Assembly (NCBI RefSeq): GCF_030817315.1
Contig: NZ_JAUSZF010000001.1
Location: 382,001 to 446,000 of the forward strand
Direction of reading: 5' to 3'
From: Sphingomonas faeni
GTDB lineage: Bacteria; Pseudomonadota; Alphaproteobacteria; Sphingomonadales; Sphingomonadaceae
Length of the DNA: 64,000 nucleotides
Of this stretch, positions 33,685-42,331 are shown in pieces. Made by a program: the position numbers and the translations under genes. Within the stretch, counting starts at the first letter, position 1. Each line of letters starts with the position of its first letter. The notes under the pieces are model-generated. The model ran no database searches and was not told the DNA's origin. It saw only the letters and a list, made by a program, of their open reading frames with translations.

Positions 33685-35310
33685 TTAGCTCGCCAATCGA
33701 GGCGCAATCCCTCGCGGTGGCGGCGCATCGCGGTCGGGGCGCTGTGCCAGCAGTCGCTTTTCCGCCAGCAAGCGCCGGACCTGTGCCGTGCCGAGCGGTC
33801 GCCCGTACAGATACCCCTGGCCTTTCGCGCATCCGATCGCACGCAGGCGTTCCTCGATCGCGGCGTCCTCGATTCCTTCCGCGGTCGTCGGCAGGTTGAG
33901 GCTGTCCCCCAGCCGCACGATCGTATTCACGATCGCCATGCTCTCCGGATTGTCGAGGATCGATGAGACGAAGCTCTTGTCGATCTTGATCCGGTCAAAC
34001 GGCAGTGCCCTCAGATGCGCTAAACTCGAATAGCCGGTGCCAAAGTCGTCCAGGGCGATGCGTATGCCCTGGTTCTTCAGGCTGCCGACGATCGACTGCG
34101 CGAGCGGGAGGTTGTCGAGCAGCGCACTTTCGGTAATCTCGATTTCAAGCCGGCTGGCGGGGAAGCCCGTCTCGACTAGCGTCTTGATGATTTTCTGCGC
34201 GAGCCACGCGTCGCGCAGTTGCAGCGGCGAGACATTGACCGACAGGCTGAGTGCCGCGTCCCAGTCCCGCGCCGCGGCGAATGCCTGGCGCATGATCGAC
34301 AGCGAGAGCTCTCCGATCAGTCCGGTTTGCTCGGCGATGGGAATGAAGACGTCGGGCGCGATCGTGCCGCGCGTCGGGTGTTCCCAGCGCGCCAGCACCT
34401 CGAAACCGGTGATGAGGCCGGTGGTCAGGTCGACCTGCTGCTCGAAATACGGAACGACCTCCTGCGCTGGGATCGCACTGCGGAGACCTGCTTCGAGTTC
34501 GCCGCGCAGTTGCAGCGATCGCTCCATCGACGTGTCGAACCACGCGTGACGGCTGCGTCCGGCGGTCTTGGCAGCGTGGAGCGCGATGTCGGCGTTGCGC
34601 AGCAGTGCGTCGATCGAGGTGCAATCGCGATCGGACAGGGCGATGCCGATCGAGACGCTGGTGTGGATGTCGACGCCGTTGGTGCGGAACGGCAACGCAA
34701 GGCCTGCGACCATGCGCTCGGCGATCCGGTCGGCGACGTTCTTGCGCGGAGAGTCGAAGACGAAGGTGCAGGCGAATTCATCGGCTCCCAGGCGCGCGAG
34801 AAGGCTGGTGCCGGGCGCGATCGCCGCGATCGTCTCCGCGACGTGAGCGAGCAACAGGTCGCCGACTGCATAGCCGTGCAGATCGTTGACACTCTTGAAG
34901 TGATCGATGTCGATCGTCAGCATGGCCATCACCTTGCCGCGACGGCGGGCGCTGGAAAACAGGGGCGCGCCGTCGTCGGAAAGGCTGCGGCGATTGAGGA
35001 AGCCGGTGAGCGGATCACGCTGCGCAAGCGCGTGGGCATGGCGGCCGGCGTCGGTCAGGTCGCTCAACTCTTCCGATAACGCCCGGTATCGGAACCAGCC
35101 GAACAGGATCAGCGCCGCGTTCAATAGCAGTGCCGCGATCAAGGCGTGATCGATCACCTCATCGCTACCGTGCCACTGTGCCAGCGCCTTGACGATAGCG
35201 GTGCCCGCGGTGCCGACGAACAGAAGCAGTGCGGCGCCCGTGACGGCACCGGTCATGAATTCCCGACTGATGTTACGGAGCGAACGCGTCGCTACCGACT
35301 TCACGGTCAT
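33685..35310 (-). CDS. GGDEF-EAL domain protein (cyclic di-GMP metabolism), degenerate GGDEF motif
   Basis: A 541-residue membrane protein with two N-terminal helices (GAVTGAALLLFVGTAGTAIV and [18 protein letters not shown]). The GGDEF domain reads RLGADEF, with Ala replacing the second Gly, and lacks an RxxD inhibitory site. The EAL domain has EVLARW, ITESALL, DDFGTGYSSLAHLRAL and DRIKIDKSFV, so the phosphodiesterase residues are largely kept. The likely role is cyclic di-GMP breakdown with a regulatory GGDEF. The ATG is at 35310. It stands alone. Confidence 0.92.
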   Translation of the reverse strand: MTVKSVATRSLRNISREFMTGAVTGAALLLFVGTAGTAIVKALAQWHGSDEVIDHALIAALLLNAALILFGWFRYRALSEELSDLTDAGRHAHALAQRDPLTGFLNRRSLSDDGAPLFSSARRRGKVMAMLTIDIDHFKSVNDLHGYAVGDLLLAHVAETIAAIAPGTSLLARLGADEFACTFVFDSPRKNVADRIAERMVAGLALPFRTNGVDIHTSVSIGIALSDRDCTSIDALLRNADIALHAAKTAGRSRHAWFDTSMERSLQLRGELEAGLRSAIPAQEVVPYFEQQVDLTTGLITGFEVLARWEHPTRGTIAPDVFIPIAEQTGLIGELSLSIMRQAFAAARDWDAALSLSVNVSPLQLRDAWLAQKIIKTLVETGFPASRLEIEITESALLDNLPLAQSIVGSLKNQGIRIALDDFGTGYSSLAHLRALPFDRIKIDKSFVSSILDNPESMAIVNTIVRLGDSLNLPTTAEGIEDAAIEERLRAIGCAKGQGYLYGRPLGTAQVRRLLAEKRLLAQRPDRDAPPPRGIAPRLAS

Positions 35311-35536
35311 GGGGTTGGCCTGTTCGGTCTTCTGATTGGCCGGCAGTGTGCCCCGCGATCCGTGTAAGATATCTTAAGAAGCTGTATAAGCGAGACGGGG
35401 CGAGGCGCAGGTGCGATTGGTTGCAGAGTACCGGGTTACGGTAGCTGACAAAGGAGCGACGAGTGGGTGTCGCCTGATCGTCCAATCCGCGACATATCTT
35501 GCATCCGCCGCGGCGTTCCAGTAGGTGGCCCATCAC

Positions 35537-35606
35537 GTTCCGTTACGGAGCGCATATGACGAGCATCCAAGGATGCACGCTGGCCGGCGAGGTTTCGCCC
35601 GCCGGC
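35537..35606 (+). promoter_or_regulatory. Structured leader upstream of ffh
   Basis: Three successive hairpins can be drawn: cgttccg/cggagcg (about 35536-35552), gcatcc/ggatgc (35563-35576) and gccggcg/cgccggc (35583-35606). The last is followed by cttttgcgttt. The last one is terminator-like and ends 38 bases before the ffh ATG, so attenuation is possible. The rest of the 35311-35643 gap shows nothing recognisable. Confidence 0.4.
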
Positions 35607-35643
35607 GCTTTTGCGTTTGGTGACGGTGATAGGGAGTATTTCG

Positions 35644-37185
35644 ATGTTCGAAAGCCTGAGCGATCGACTTGGCGGCGTCTTCGACCGCCTTCGCGGCCGG
35701 GGTGCGCTGACCGAAGCGGACGTGCGTTCGGCGATGCGCGAGGTGCGCGTCGCGTTGCTCGAAGCCGACGTAGCGTTGCCCGTCGCGCGTGAGTTCGTCG
35801 ACAAGGCGACCGAGAAGGCGATCGGTCAGAATGTCCTGCGCTCGGTCACGCCGGGGCAGCAGGTCGTCAAGATCGTCAGCGATGCGCTGGTCGAGATGCT
35901 CGGTTCCGAGGCTTCCGAGCTGGAGCTGGGCGTTACCCCGCCGGCCGTCATCATGATGGTCGGCCTCCAGGGCTCCGGCAAGACGACCACCACCGCCAAG
36001 ATCGCCAAGCGGCTGGCGGCGGGGCAGGCCAATTTCGGCCAGGGCGCTCGCGAGCGGAAAAAGGTGCTGATGGCGTCGCTCGACGTCAATCGCCCGAACG
36101 CGCAGGAGCAGCTGGCGACGCTCGGCACGCAGATCGACGTCGCGACGCTGCCGATCGTGCAGGGTCAGCAGCCGGTCGATATCGCCCGTCGCGCGATGCA
36201 GGCGGCCAAGCTGCAGGGCTATGACGTCCTGATGCTCGACACCGCGGGTCGACTCCATGTCGACCAGGCGTTGATGGACGAGATGAAGGCGGTCGCCGAC
36301 GTCGCGAAGCCTGCCGAGATCCTGCTCGTCGTCGACTCCCTGACCGGCCAGGACGCGGTCAACGTGGCGCAGAACTTCTCCGACCAGGTGCCGCTGACGG
36401 GTATCGTGCTGACCCGCATGGACGGCGATGCGCGCGGCGGCGCGGCGCTGTCGATGCGCGCGGTCACCGGCAAGCCGATCAAGTTTGCTGGCACCGGCGA
36501 GAAGCTCGATGCGCTCGAGGCGTTCCACCCGGAGCGCGTCGCCGGCCGTATCCTCGGCATGGGCGACGTCGTCAGCCTGGTCGAGCGCGCCGCGGAGTCT
36601 ATCCAGCAGGAAGACGCCGAGCGGATGGCTGCCAAGATGGCCAAGGGTCAGTTCGACATGAACGACCTGCGCGCCCAGCTGGCGCAGATGCAGCGGATGG
36701 GCGGGCTCGGCGCACTGGCGGGGATGATCCCCGGCATGAAGAAGGCGCAGGGCGCGGTCGCGTCGGTCGGTGGCGAAAAGGTGCTCGTGCACATGGACGC
36801 GATGATCGGATCGATGACGATCAAGGAGCGCAACAAGCCCGAACTGATCAACGCCAAGCGCAAGATCCGCATCGCCAAGGGCTCCGGGACGACCGTTCAG
36901 GAGGTCAACAAGCTGCTCAAGATGCACCTCGAAATGTCGACCGCCATGAAGAAGATCAAGAAGATGGGCGGCATGAAGGGCATGATGGCGATGCTCGGCA
37001 AGGGCGGCATGGGTGGCGGTCTCGGTGGGATCGGCAATGCGATCGGCGGACCGCAGATGGGCGACATGCTCAACAAAGCCGGCGCTGGTGGCCTGCCGGG
37101 CGGTGGCGGCGGTCTGCCGGGGCTTGGTGGCCCCAAGATGCCGCAGATGCCGGCCGGTTTCGACGATTTTCTGAAGAAGAAATAA
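35644..37185 (+). CDS. ffh: Signal recognition particle protein Ffh (SRP54)
   Basis: Binds 4.5S RNA and signal sequences for co-translational targeting. Its 513 residues comprise the N domain (1-90), the G domain with GLQGSGKTTTTAKIA, DTAGRLHVD and TRMDGDARGG, and the Met-rich M domain (from about 320, with RIAKGSGTTVQEVNKLLK). A long Gly/Met/Pro-rich tail ends FDDFLKKK. GGGAG precedes the ATG at 35644; an upstream in-frame start at 35611 lacks a ribosome-binding site. It leads into rpsP. Confidence 0.97.
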   Translation: MFESLSDRLGGVFDRLRGRGALTEADVRSAMREVRVALLEADVALPVAREFVDKATEKAIGQNVLRSVTPGQQVVKIVSDALVEMLGSEASELELGVTPPAVIMMVGLQGSGKTTTTAKIAKRLAAGQANFGQGARERKKVLMASLDVNRPNAQEQLATLGTQIDVATLPIVQGQQPVDIARRAMQAAKLQGYDVLMLDTAGRLHVDQALMDEMKAVADVAKPAEILLVVDSLTGQDAVNVAQNFSDQVPLTGIVLTRMDGDARGGAALSMRAVTGKPIKFAGTGEKLDALEAFHPERVAGRILGMGDVVSLVERAAESIQQEDAERMAAKMAKGQFDMNDLRAQLAQMQRMGGLGALAGMIPGMKKAQGAVASVGGEKVLVHMDAMIGSMTIKERNKPELINAKRKIRIAKGSGTTVQEVNKLLKMHLEMSTAMKKIKKMGGMKGMMAMLGKGGMGGGLGGIGNAIGGPQMGDMLNKAGAGGLPGGGGGLPGLGGPKMPQMPAGFDDFLKKK

Positions 37186-37253
37186 CCTCCTTATCCAACC
37201 ACGACACCTCGGCTCGCGCTGGGGAATGTATCTAGAAAACGAAGGAAAATATC

Positions 37254-37700
37254 ATGGCAATCAACATTCGCCTCGCGCGCGGTGGCTCCAAGAAGCGTCC
37301 CTATTACAAGATCGTCGTTGCCGACGCGCGTAGCCCGCGTGATGGCCGCTTCATCGAGAAGATCGGCAACTACAACCCGCTCCTCGCCAAGGACAACGAG
37401 CAGCGCGTGCAGCTCGACGCCGATCGTGCGAAGCATTGGCTGAGCGTAGGCGCGCAGCCGACCGACCGCGTCGCGCGCTTCCTCGACCAGGCTGGTGTGC
37501 TCGAGCGTTCGGCGCGCAACAACCCGAACAAGGGCAAGCCCGGCGAGAAGGCCACCGAGCGCGCTGAAGAGCGTGCGACCAAGGCGGCTGAAGCTGCGGA
37601 GGCCGAAGCGGCTGCAAAGGCTGCACCTGCGACTGGCAGCAACGAAGAGACCGAGCAGGTCGTCGCTGCCGAAGTCGAAGACGCTACGAGCGCTTCGTAA
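37254..37700 (+). CDS. rpsP: 30S ribosomal protein S16 (bS16) with long C-terminal extension
   Basis: The first 85 or so residues are a normal bS16 ([32 protein letters not shown]). They are followed by about 60 residues rich in Ala and Glu ([20 protein letters not shown]), giving 148 residues against about 80-90 in E. coli. Such tails occur in other Alphaproteobacteria. GAAGGAAAATATC precedes the ATG. A strong terminator follows directly. Confidence 0.96.
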   Translation: MAINIRLARGGSKKRPYYKIVVADARSPRDGRFIEKIGNYNPLLAKDNEQRVQLDADRAKHWLSVGAQPTDRVARFLDQAGVLERSARNNPNKGKPGEKATERAEERATKAAEAAEAEAAAKAAPATGSNEETEQVVAAEVEDATSAS

Positions 37701-37707
37701 GATTTGG

Positions 37708-37745
37708 GGGCGGCCGGGAAACCTCGGCCGCCCTTGTTTTGTTAT
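37708..37745 (+). terminator. Rho-independent terminator after rpsP
   Basis: GGGCGGCCG and CGGCCGCCC form a perfect nine-base stem with an eight-base loop, followed by TTGTTTTGTTATTT. It separates rpsP from rimM, so rimM needs read-through or its own promoter. Confidence 0.9.
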
Positions 37746-37756
37746 TTCTCCAACCC

Positions 37757-37840
37757 CGTCATCCCAGTGAAAGCTGGGATCCAGAGCCAGGGACGGCAGC
37801 GTTCGTGACCCTGGATCCTGGGTCGAGCCCAGGATGACGG
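37757..37840. repeat. Palindromic repeat, family B, copy 3
   Basis: An 84-bp element: cgtcatcccagtgaaagctg at the left, gggtcgagcccaggatgacg at the right, with inner ggatccagagcc/ggatcc. It lies between the rpsP terminator and rimM. Confidence 0.88.
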
Positions 37841-37917
37841 ATTGGGTAGCGGACGCGCTTCGCACCCGATCGGCCGTTCGTGCGTTCTTCATCGGCAACC
37901 CCGAACAGGAGCGCATT

Positions 37918-38058
37918 ATGGCCCCCGAATCCGACCCCCGCACAGCCCCCGCACCCGAGGACATCGAAGATGCCACCAACCAAGGCGTCTCCGCCCACGA
38001 CCCCGCCGAAGGTTCCGACGACACCCCCGGTCGCGACCCCGGTTCTGCAGAAGGCTGA
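37918..38058 (+). CDS. Possible small acidic protein upstream of rimM
   Basis: A 46-codon frame (MAPESDPRTAPAPEDIEDAT and an acidic remainder) with AGGAG seven bases before its ATG. It overlaps the longest rimM frame by about 90 bases, so only one of the two is coding there. It could be a real small gene or a translated leader ending 25 bases before the alternative rimM GTG at 38084. No family recognised. Confidence 0.35.
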   Translation: MAPESDPRTAPAPEDIEDATNQGVSAHDPAEGSDDTPGRDPGSAEG

Positions 38059-38560
38059 GAAGGCGGCTCCGCGCAAGGATGAGGTGACGCTTGCCGTCGT
38101 CATTGGTGCCCACGGCATCGGTGGCGAAGTGCGGCTGAAGGTCTTCGCCGATAATTTTGGAAGCTATAAGAGCTTCAATGATGGCGCGCTGTCGCTGAAG
38201 TCTGCGCGCAGCGGCAACAACGGCATGATCGCGCGGTTCGCGGAGGTCGCCGATCGCAATGCTGCCGAGGCGATGCGCGGGACCGAATTGACCGTGCCTC
38301 GGGCTTCGCTGCCGCCGCTCGAAGACGGCGAATATTATCACACCGATGTGATCGGGCTCGACGTCGTGTCGACGGATGGCGAGGCAATTGGCCGTGTCGT
38401 CGCGATCGACAATTTCGGTGCGGGCGATGTGATCGAGATCGAACGCCTTCCGGTGGACGGCAAGCCCGGCAAACGCTTCATGGTCCCGATGCGGGTCGAA
38501 GCTGTACCGGAGTGGGATGCGGAACGGCTCGTCGTAGAGGCCTCGTTCGCGGCCGAATAA
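37970..38560 (+). CDS. rimM: Ribosome maturation factor RimM
   Basis: Assists 30S assembly with ribosomal protein S19. The N-terminal RimM domain starts at VTLAVVIGAHGIGGEVRLKVF, and the PRC-barrel domain includes DGEYYHTDVIGLDV and GRVVAIDNFGAGDVIEIE. From ATG 37970 it is 196 residues with a Pro/Thr-rich leader of 38 residues. The GTG at 38084, preceded by AAGGATGAG, would give a normal 159-residue protein and may be the true start. Confidence 0.92.
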   Translation: MPPTKASPPTTPPKVPTTPPVATPVLQKAEKAAPRKDEVTLAVVIGAHGIGGEVRLKVFADNFGSYKSFNDGALSLKSARSGNNGMIARFAEVADRNAAEAMRGTELTVPRASLPPLEDGEYYHTDVIGLDVVSTDGEAIGRVVAIDNFGAGDVIEIERLPVDGKPGKRFMVPMRVEAVPEWDAERLVVEASFAAE

Positions 38561-38563
38561 GTC

Positions 38564-38620
38564 TTGTTCTCCCGCGAAGGCGGGAGTCCAGTCTGGGTCC
38601 CCGCCTTCGCGGGGAAACAA
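38564..38620. repeat. Palindromic repeat, family A, copy 4
   Basis: ttgttctcccgcgaaggcgg and its inverse (ccgccttcgcggggaaacaa) flank gtccagtctgggt. It fills the gap between convergent rimM and the thioredoxin-reductase-like gene; the latter's stop lies six bases beyond. Confidence 0.92.
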
Positions 38621-38625
38621 TCTGT

Positions 38626-39531
38626 CTATCTCCGCAAAGGCCGCTGTTCGGCGAGCATGTTGCGGATAGTGGTGGCGGCGACGCCGGCTTCGCCCATTGC
38701 GTGGCTGATCTGGTCGAGGCCTTTCACTACATCGCCAGCTGCGAACAGGCCGGGGATCGAGGTGCGTTGGTGCGAGTCGACCTCCAGGCACCCGTCCTCG
38801 GACGCGCTTGCACCGGCAGCTACGGCGAGTTCCGAGCGGATCACCGAGCCTAGCGCAGGGTAGACGCTGTCGAACGCCATCCTCCCCTCGACCGTATCGA
38901 GGGCGAGCTTGCCCTCTTCGATCGCGTAGTTGCCGCAGGGGCCGCCGACGCGCACGATCCCGGCTTCGTCTAGGGCAGCCTCGCATTTTGGGTCGAGGTC
39001 GTGGCCACCCTTGGGAGCGATGAGCGTCACGTCCTTCGTGTAGCCGCGGAGGAACAGGGCTTCGCGCATGCCGTGGTCGCCGGTGCCGATGACGCCGACG
39101 CGCTTGTCGGTGACTTCGTAGCCGTCGCAGATCGGGCAGTAGCGGAACAGTCCCGCCTCCAACGCCTCGTCATGAACGGCATCGGGGATGTTCGGGCGGT
39201 TGTTGACGACCCCGGTGGCGAGCAGGACGCTCCGCGCGCGGGCCCGCCGATCGCCGAGCCGCACGGTGAAGCCGTCGTCGTCGACCTCGATCGCATCGAC
39301 CCGGACACCCTCACGCACCGCACCATATTTCTCCGCTTGAGCGAGCATCAAGGCGAGCAGATCGGTGCCGCGGATACCTTCGGGATAGCCGGCGTGGTTG
39401 TGCGTGCAGGGGATCAGCGCCGCGCGGCTGCTGCCGCAATCGAACAGCCGGATCGAGAGGTGAAACCGTGCGAGATAGATCGCCGCGGTCAGCCCTGCCG
39501 GCCCCGCGCCGATGATGATGCAATCGTCCAT
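38626..39531 (-). CDS. Thioredoxin reductase-like NAD(P)/FAD-dependent oxidoreductase
   Basis: A 301-residue flavoprotein of the TrxB fold: FAD motif IIIGAGPAGLTAAIYLARF, redox pair CPICDGYE, NAD(P) site VGVIGTGDHGMREALFL and C-terminal FAD contact IPGLFAAGDVVKGLDQISHAMG. The NADP motif departs from canonical TrxB (GGG/AxxAxE), and HxxRA is missing, so the partner may not be thioredoxin. The ATG is at 39531. It sits in opposite orientation between rimM and trmD, splitting that conserved block. Confidence 0.85.
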   Translation of the reverse strand: MDDCIIIGAGPAGLTAAIYLARFHLSIRLFDCGSSRAALIPCTHNHAGYPEGIRGTDLLALMLAQAEKYGAVREGVRVDAIEVDDDGFTVRLGDRRARARSVLLATGVVNNRPNIPDAVHDEALEAGLFRYCPICDGYEVTDKRVGVIGTGDHGMREALFLRGYTKDVTLIAPKGGHDLDPKCEAALDEAGIVRVGGPCGNYAIEEGKLALDTVEGRMAFDSVYPALGSVIRSELAVAAGASASEDGCLEVDSHQRTSIPGLFAAGDVVKGLDQISHAMGEAGVAATTIRNMLAEQRPLRR

Positions 39532-39619
39532 TGGCCGCGAGCGTTTCGCGAGCGTAATTGTTCCGCCACGCCGATCCGTATAGGTGACGGCGCAAACCCT
39601 GCCTTCGGATCGAGACGCT

Positions 39620-40351
39620 GTGACTTTCGCTGCCACGATATTGACGCTGTATCCGGAGATGTTTCCCGGCCCGCTGGGGACGTCGCTCGCCGGGCGTGCG
39701 CTAGGCGAGGGGCGGTGGTCTTGCGAGCCGGTGCAGATCCGGGACTTCGCTACCGACAAGCATCGTTCGGTTGATCATACGCCGGCGGGGGGCGGTGCCG
39801 GGATGGTGCTGCGCGCCGATGTCGTCGCCGCGGCTGTCGACAGCGTGGCGGACGGGCGTCCGGTGCTGGCGATGACTCCTCGGGGCAGGCCGCTGACCCA
39901 GGAGCGGGTCCGCGAGCTGGCCAAGGGCCCCGGCGTCACCATTCTCTGCGGGCGGTTCGAGGGCTTCGACGAGCGGCTGTTCGAGGCGCGGGAGATCGAG
40001 GAAGTCTCGATCGGCGACTACATCCTTTCGGGCGGCGAGATGGGGGCGCTGGTGCTGCTCGATGCTTGCATTCGGCTGCTGCCCGGCGTAATGGGCGCGG
40101 CTTCTAGTGGGGATGACGAGAGCTTCGAAACGGGGCTGCTCGAATATCCGCACTATACCCGACCTCAGATATGGGAAGGGCGCACGATCCCGCAGGTGCT
40201 GCGATCGGGGGATCATGCGAAGATCGCGGCATGGCGCAAACGCCGTGCGGAGATCGATACACGGTCACGGCGACCGGACCTTTGGGAGCGCCATGAGGGT
40301 GCTCGGGTCCAGTCGCCCTCTGGCGCGCAGCGACACGAGGACGAGACATGA
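39620..40351 (+). CDS. trmD: tRNA (guanine37-N1)-methyltransferase TrmD
   Basis: Methylates G37 of tRNAs to prevent frameshifting. Its 243 residues include the N-terminal [31 protein letters not shown], the trefoil-knot SAM site [11 protein letters not shown] and [16 protein letters not shown], and [10 protein letters not shown]. The GTG at 39620 is used because other TrmDs begin at this point; the GTG at 39584 would add twelve residues. The stop overlaps the rplS ATG by four bases. Confidence 0.95.
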   Translation: MTFAATILTLYPEMFPGPLGTSLAGRALGEGRWSCEPVQIRDFATDKHRSVDHTPAGGGAGMVLRADVVAAAVDSVADGRPVLAMTPRGRPLTQERVRELAKGPGVTILCGRFEGFDERLFEAREIEEVSIGDYILSGGEMGALVLLDACIRLLPGVMGAASSGDDESFETGLLEYPHYTRPQIWEGRTIPQVLRSGDHAKIAAWRKRRAEIDTRSRRPDLWERHEGARVQSPSGAQRHEDET

Positions 40352-40740
40352 ACCTGTTGCAGACGATCGAAGCCGAGAACATCGCGAAGTTCCTGGCCAA
40401 CAAGACGATCCCCGATTTCCGCCCTGGCGATACGCTGAAGGTCGGCGTGAAGGTCGTCGAAGGCGAGCGCACGCGTATTCAGAACTATGAGGGCGTGTGC
40501 ATCGCGCGCTCGAACAAGGGCATGGGCTCGAACTTCACCGTGCGTAAGATGAGCTTCGGCGAGGGCGTCGAGCGCGTCTTCCCGCTCTACTCGCCGAACG
40601 TCGATTCGATCGAAGTCGTCCGCAAGGGCGCCGTGCGTCGCGCCAAGCTGTATTACCTGCGTGGCCGCACCGGCAAGGCAGCACGTATCGCCGAGCGTCG
40701 CGACATGCGCCCTGCCAAGGGCACCGCAGCCGCTGAGTAA
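40348..40740 (+). CDS. rplS: 50S ribosomal protein L19 (bL19)
   Basis: A 130-residue bL19 located at the 30S-50S interface ([55 protein letters not shown]). The ATG at 40348 overlaps the trmD stop, which is the usual coupling. A strong terminator follows. Confidence 0.97.
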   Translation: MNLLQTIEAENIAKFLANKTIPDFRPGDTLKVGVKVVEGERTRIQNYEGVCIARSNKGMGSNFTVRKMSFGEGVERVFPLYSPNVDSIEVVRKGAVRRAKLYYLRGRTGKAARIAERRDMRPAKGTAAAE

Positions 40741-40764
40741 TCGGTTCCTGCTAGAGTTGGAGAA

Positions 40765-40797
40765 GGGCGCGGGGGCGATGGTCCCCGCGCCCTTTTT
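40765..40797 (+). terminator. Rho-independent terminator after rplS
   Basis: GGGCGCGGGG and CCCCGCGCCC form a perfect ten-base stem with an eight-base loop, followed by TTTTT. It ends the trmD-rplS unit. Confidence 0.95.
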
Positions 40798-41141
40798 CGT
40801 TGTGCGTGGGGTGGGGGCTGGTTGGGGCGGCAAGTGGCTGGAAGTGCTGTGGTTTCTGCTCAACGTGCGTTTATGCTGCAGTGCGGAAGTATAGGAAGTA
40901 TAGACGCTGGGAAGCATTTTCGTCGCGGCGGTGGCGTAGGGGTGTGGGGGCGGTGTCGCGGTGAAAGGGGCGTTCGTAGGCATCCGGCGATGGTGCGCTT
41001 CTCGTGGCTTGTAGGACAGTTGATTAGCATTTTGGCCAGCGGTGGCCGTGGTGTGGGCGCTCTTCCGTTCTTCGAGGCGTGGGAGGTGGTTGTCCGGTCG
41101 GACAGGGACGCGCGTTCCTGCACAGGTCGACCTCCGCGTCC

Positions 41142-41197
41142 TTGTTCTCCCGCGAAGGCGGGAGTCCAGTCTGGGTCCCCGCCTTCGCGGGGGAACA
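41142..41197. repeat. Palindromic repeat, family A, copy 5
   Basis: ttgttctcccgcgaaggcgg and ccccgccttcgcgggggaac flank gtccagtctgggt; nearly identical to copy 4. Confidence 0.9.
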
Positions 41198-41348
41198 CGC
41201 TTTGCTTGGCGATTGGGGTGGCCGTTCGTTGGAGGGCGGGAGCTTGCCACGCTGAGCGCCGTTTGGGGCACTGCCCCGCCCCGACCCTCCCCTGAAGGGG
41301 AGGGAGTTATGCCTTTCACCCAAACGCATTCCGCGTCCTGCAATGCGT

Positions 41349-41592
41349 CGTCATCCCCGCGCAGGCGGGGATCCATATCCTCGGGGGCTCGTGAAGCGGC
41401 GCGGGAGAAGATTGGATCACGCGAAGGCGCAAAGGCGCGAAGAGAAGTGGCCTCTTGGCTCGGCCTGCCCTGCCTTCTCTTCGCGCCTTTGCGCCTTTGC
41501 GTGAACAATCCCTTCTGTCTTCCGACCCGACGCGTCGCGATGCGTATCGCGAGGACAGCCGATATTGGCTCCCATCTCCGCGGGAATGACGG
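41349..41592. repeat. Palindromic repeat, family E, copy 3, interrupted by another palindrome
   Basis: The outer arms cgtcatccccgcgcaggcgg and tctccgcgggaatgacgg match copies at 55454 and 59006, which are about 97 bp long. Here the arms are 244 bp apart because a family G palindrome (41417-41504) and extra bases lie between them. Confidence 0.8.
41417..41504. repeat. Palindromic repeat, family G, nested in family E copy 3
   Basis: tcacgcgaaggcgcaaaggc (continuing gcgaagagaag) and its near-perfect inverse (cttctcttcgcgcctttgcg, then cctttgcgtga) form arms of about 31 bp. Confidence 0.9.
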
Positions 41593-41669
41593 TTTGGGGC
41601 GGGGCGGTATCCGTAAATGGACACCGACTGTGCGCGTTGAAGTACGCGGTACGCCGCCTCAACCGCCCG

Positions 41670-42209
41670 TCAGGCGTCGCGCCATGTCCCCGGCGCCAGA
41701 TCCGCCAGCGTCCAGTCGCCGATGCTCCACCGGACCAGTCGCAGCGTCGGGTGGTCGATCGCGGCGGTCATGCGGCGGACTTGCCGGTTGCGGCCTTCGC
41801 GGATCGTTATCTTCAGCCAGCAATCGGGGATGCTCGCGCGGACCCGGATCGGCGGCACGCGCGGCCAGAGGTCGGGCGCGTCGATCCGCTCGACGTCGGC
41901 GCGGGCAGGGCCGTCCTTCAGCACGACGCCCTGTCGCAACCGGTCGAGCGCGGCGGGATCGGCATCGCCCTCGACCTGCACGAGATAGGTTTTCGGCAGC
42001 TTGAACTTCGGGTCCGCGATCCGCGCCTGGAGGCGGCCGTCGTCGGTCAGCAGCAACAGCCCTTCGCTATCCCGGTCGAGCCGCCCCGCCGGATAGACGT
42101 CCGGCACATCGATGAACTGCGACAGCGTCGCGCGGGGGGTCGGACTGTTCACGTTGGTGAACTGGCTGAGCACGTCGTACGGTTTGTTGAACAGGATAAT
42201 GCGGGGCAT
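41670..42209 (-). CDS. rluE: 23S rRNA pseudouridine synthase, RluE-like
   Basis: A 179-residue enzyme of the RsuA/RluB/E/F family, without an S4 domain, as in RluE (U2457 in E. coli 23S rRNA). It begins [16 protein letters not shown]; the catalytic Asp is in [17 protein letters not shown]; the C-terminal motif is [26 protein letters not shown] in register with the family. The ATG is at 42209. It is monocistronic. Confidence 0.9.
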   Translation of the reverse strand: MPRIILFNKPYDVLSQFTNVNSPTPRATLSQFIDVPDVYPAGRLDRDSEGLLLLTDDGRLQARIADPKFKLPKTYLVQVEGDADPAALDRLRQGVVLKDGPARADVERIDAPDLWPRVPPIRVRASIPDCWLKITIREGRNRQVRRMTAAIDHPTLRLVRWSIGDWTLADLAPGTWRDA

Positions 42210-42331
42210 GGCGGGGCTTTAGACGGATGCCGATAGAGAGGTCGAGCGACTTAACTTACTCGCTATCGTACAACCACCGACGCAGCCCAGCCAACGCGCA
42301 GTTCTGTCATTTATCTGTCAGTGGCACCGCT

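Larger units (their letters stand above)
40798..41669. other. 0.87-kb gene-free region made largely of repeats
   Basis: No credible gene lies here. From 41142 on it is mostly repeat: family A copy 5 (41142-41197), a half-element of the G-rich/C-rich type near 41270-41311 and a nested E/G element (41349-41592). 40798-41141 shows no recognisable feature. Confidence 0.7.

Noticed and set aside
40798..41669. CRISPR array in the repeat-rich gap after rplS
   Set aside because: The repeats are different inverted families, not regularly spaced direct repeats, and no cas genes are present.
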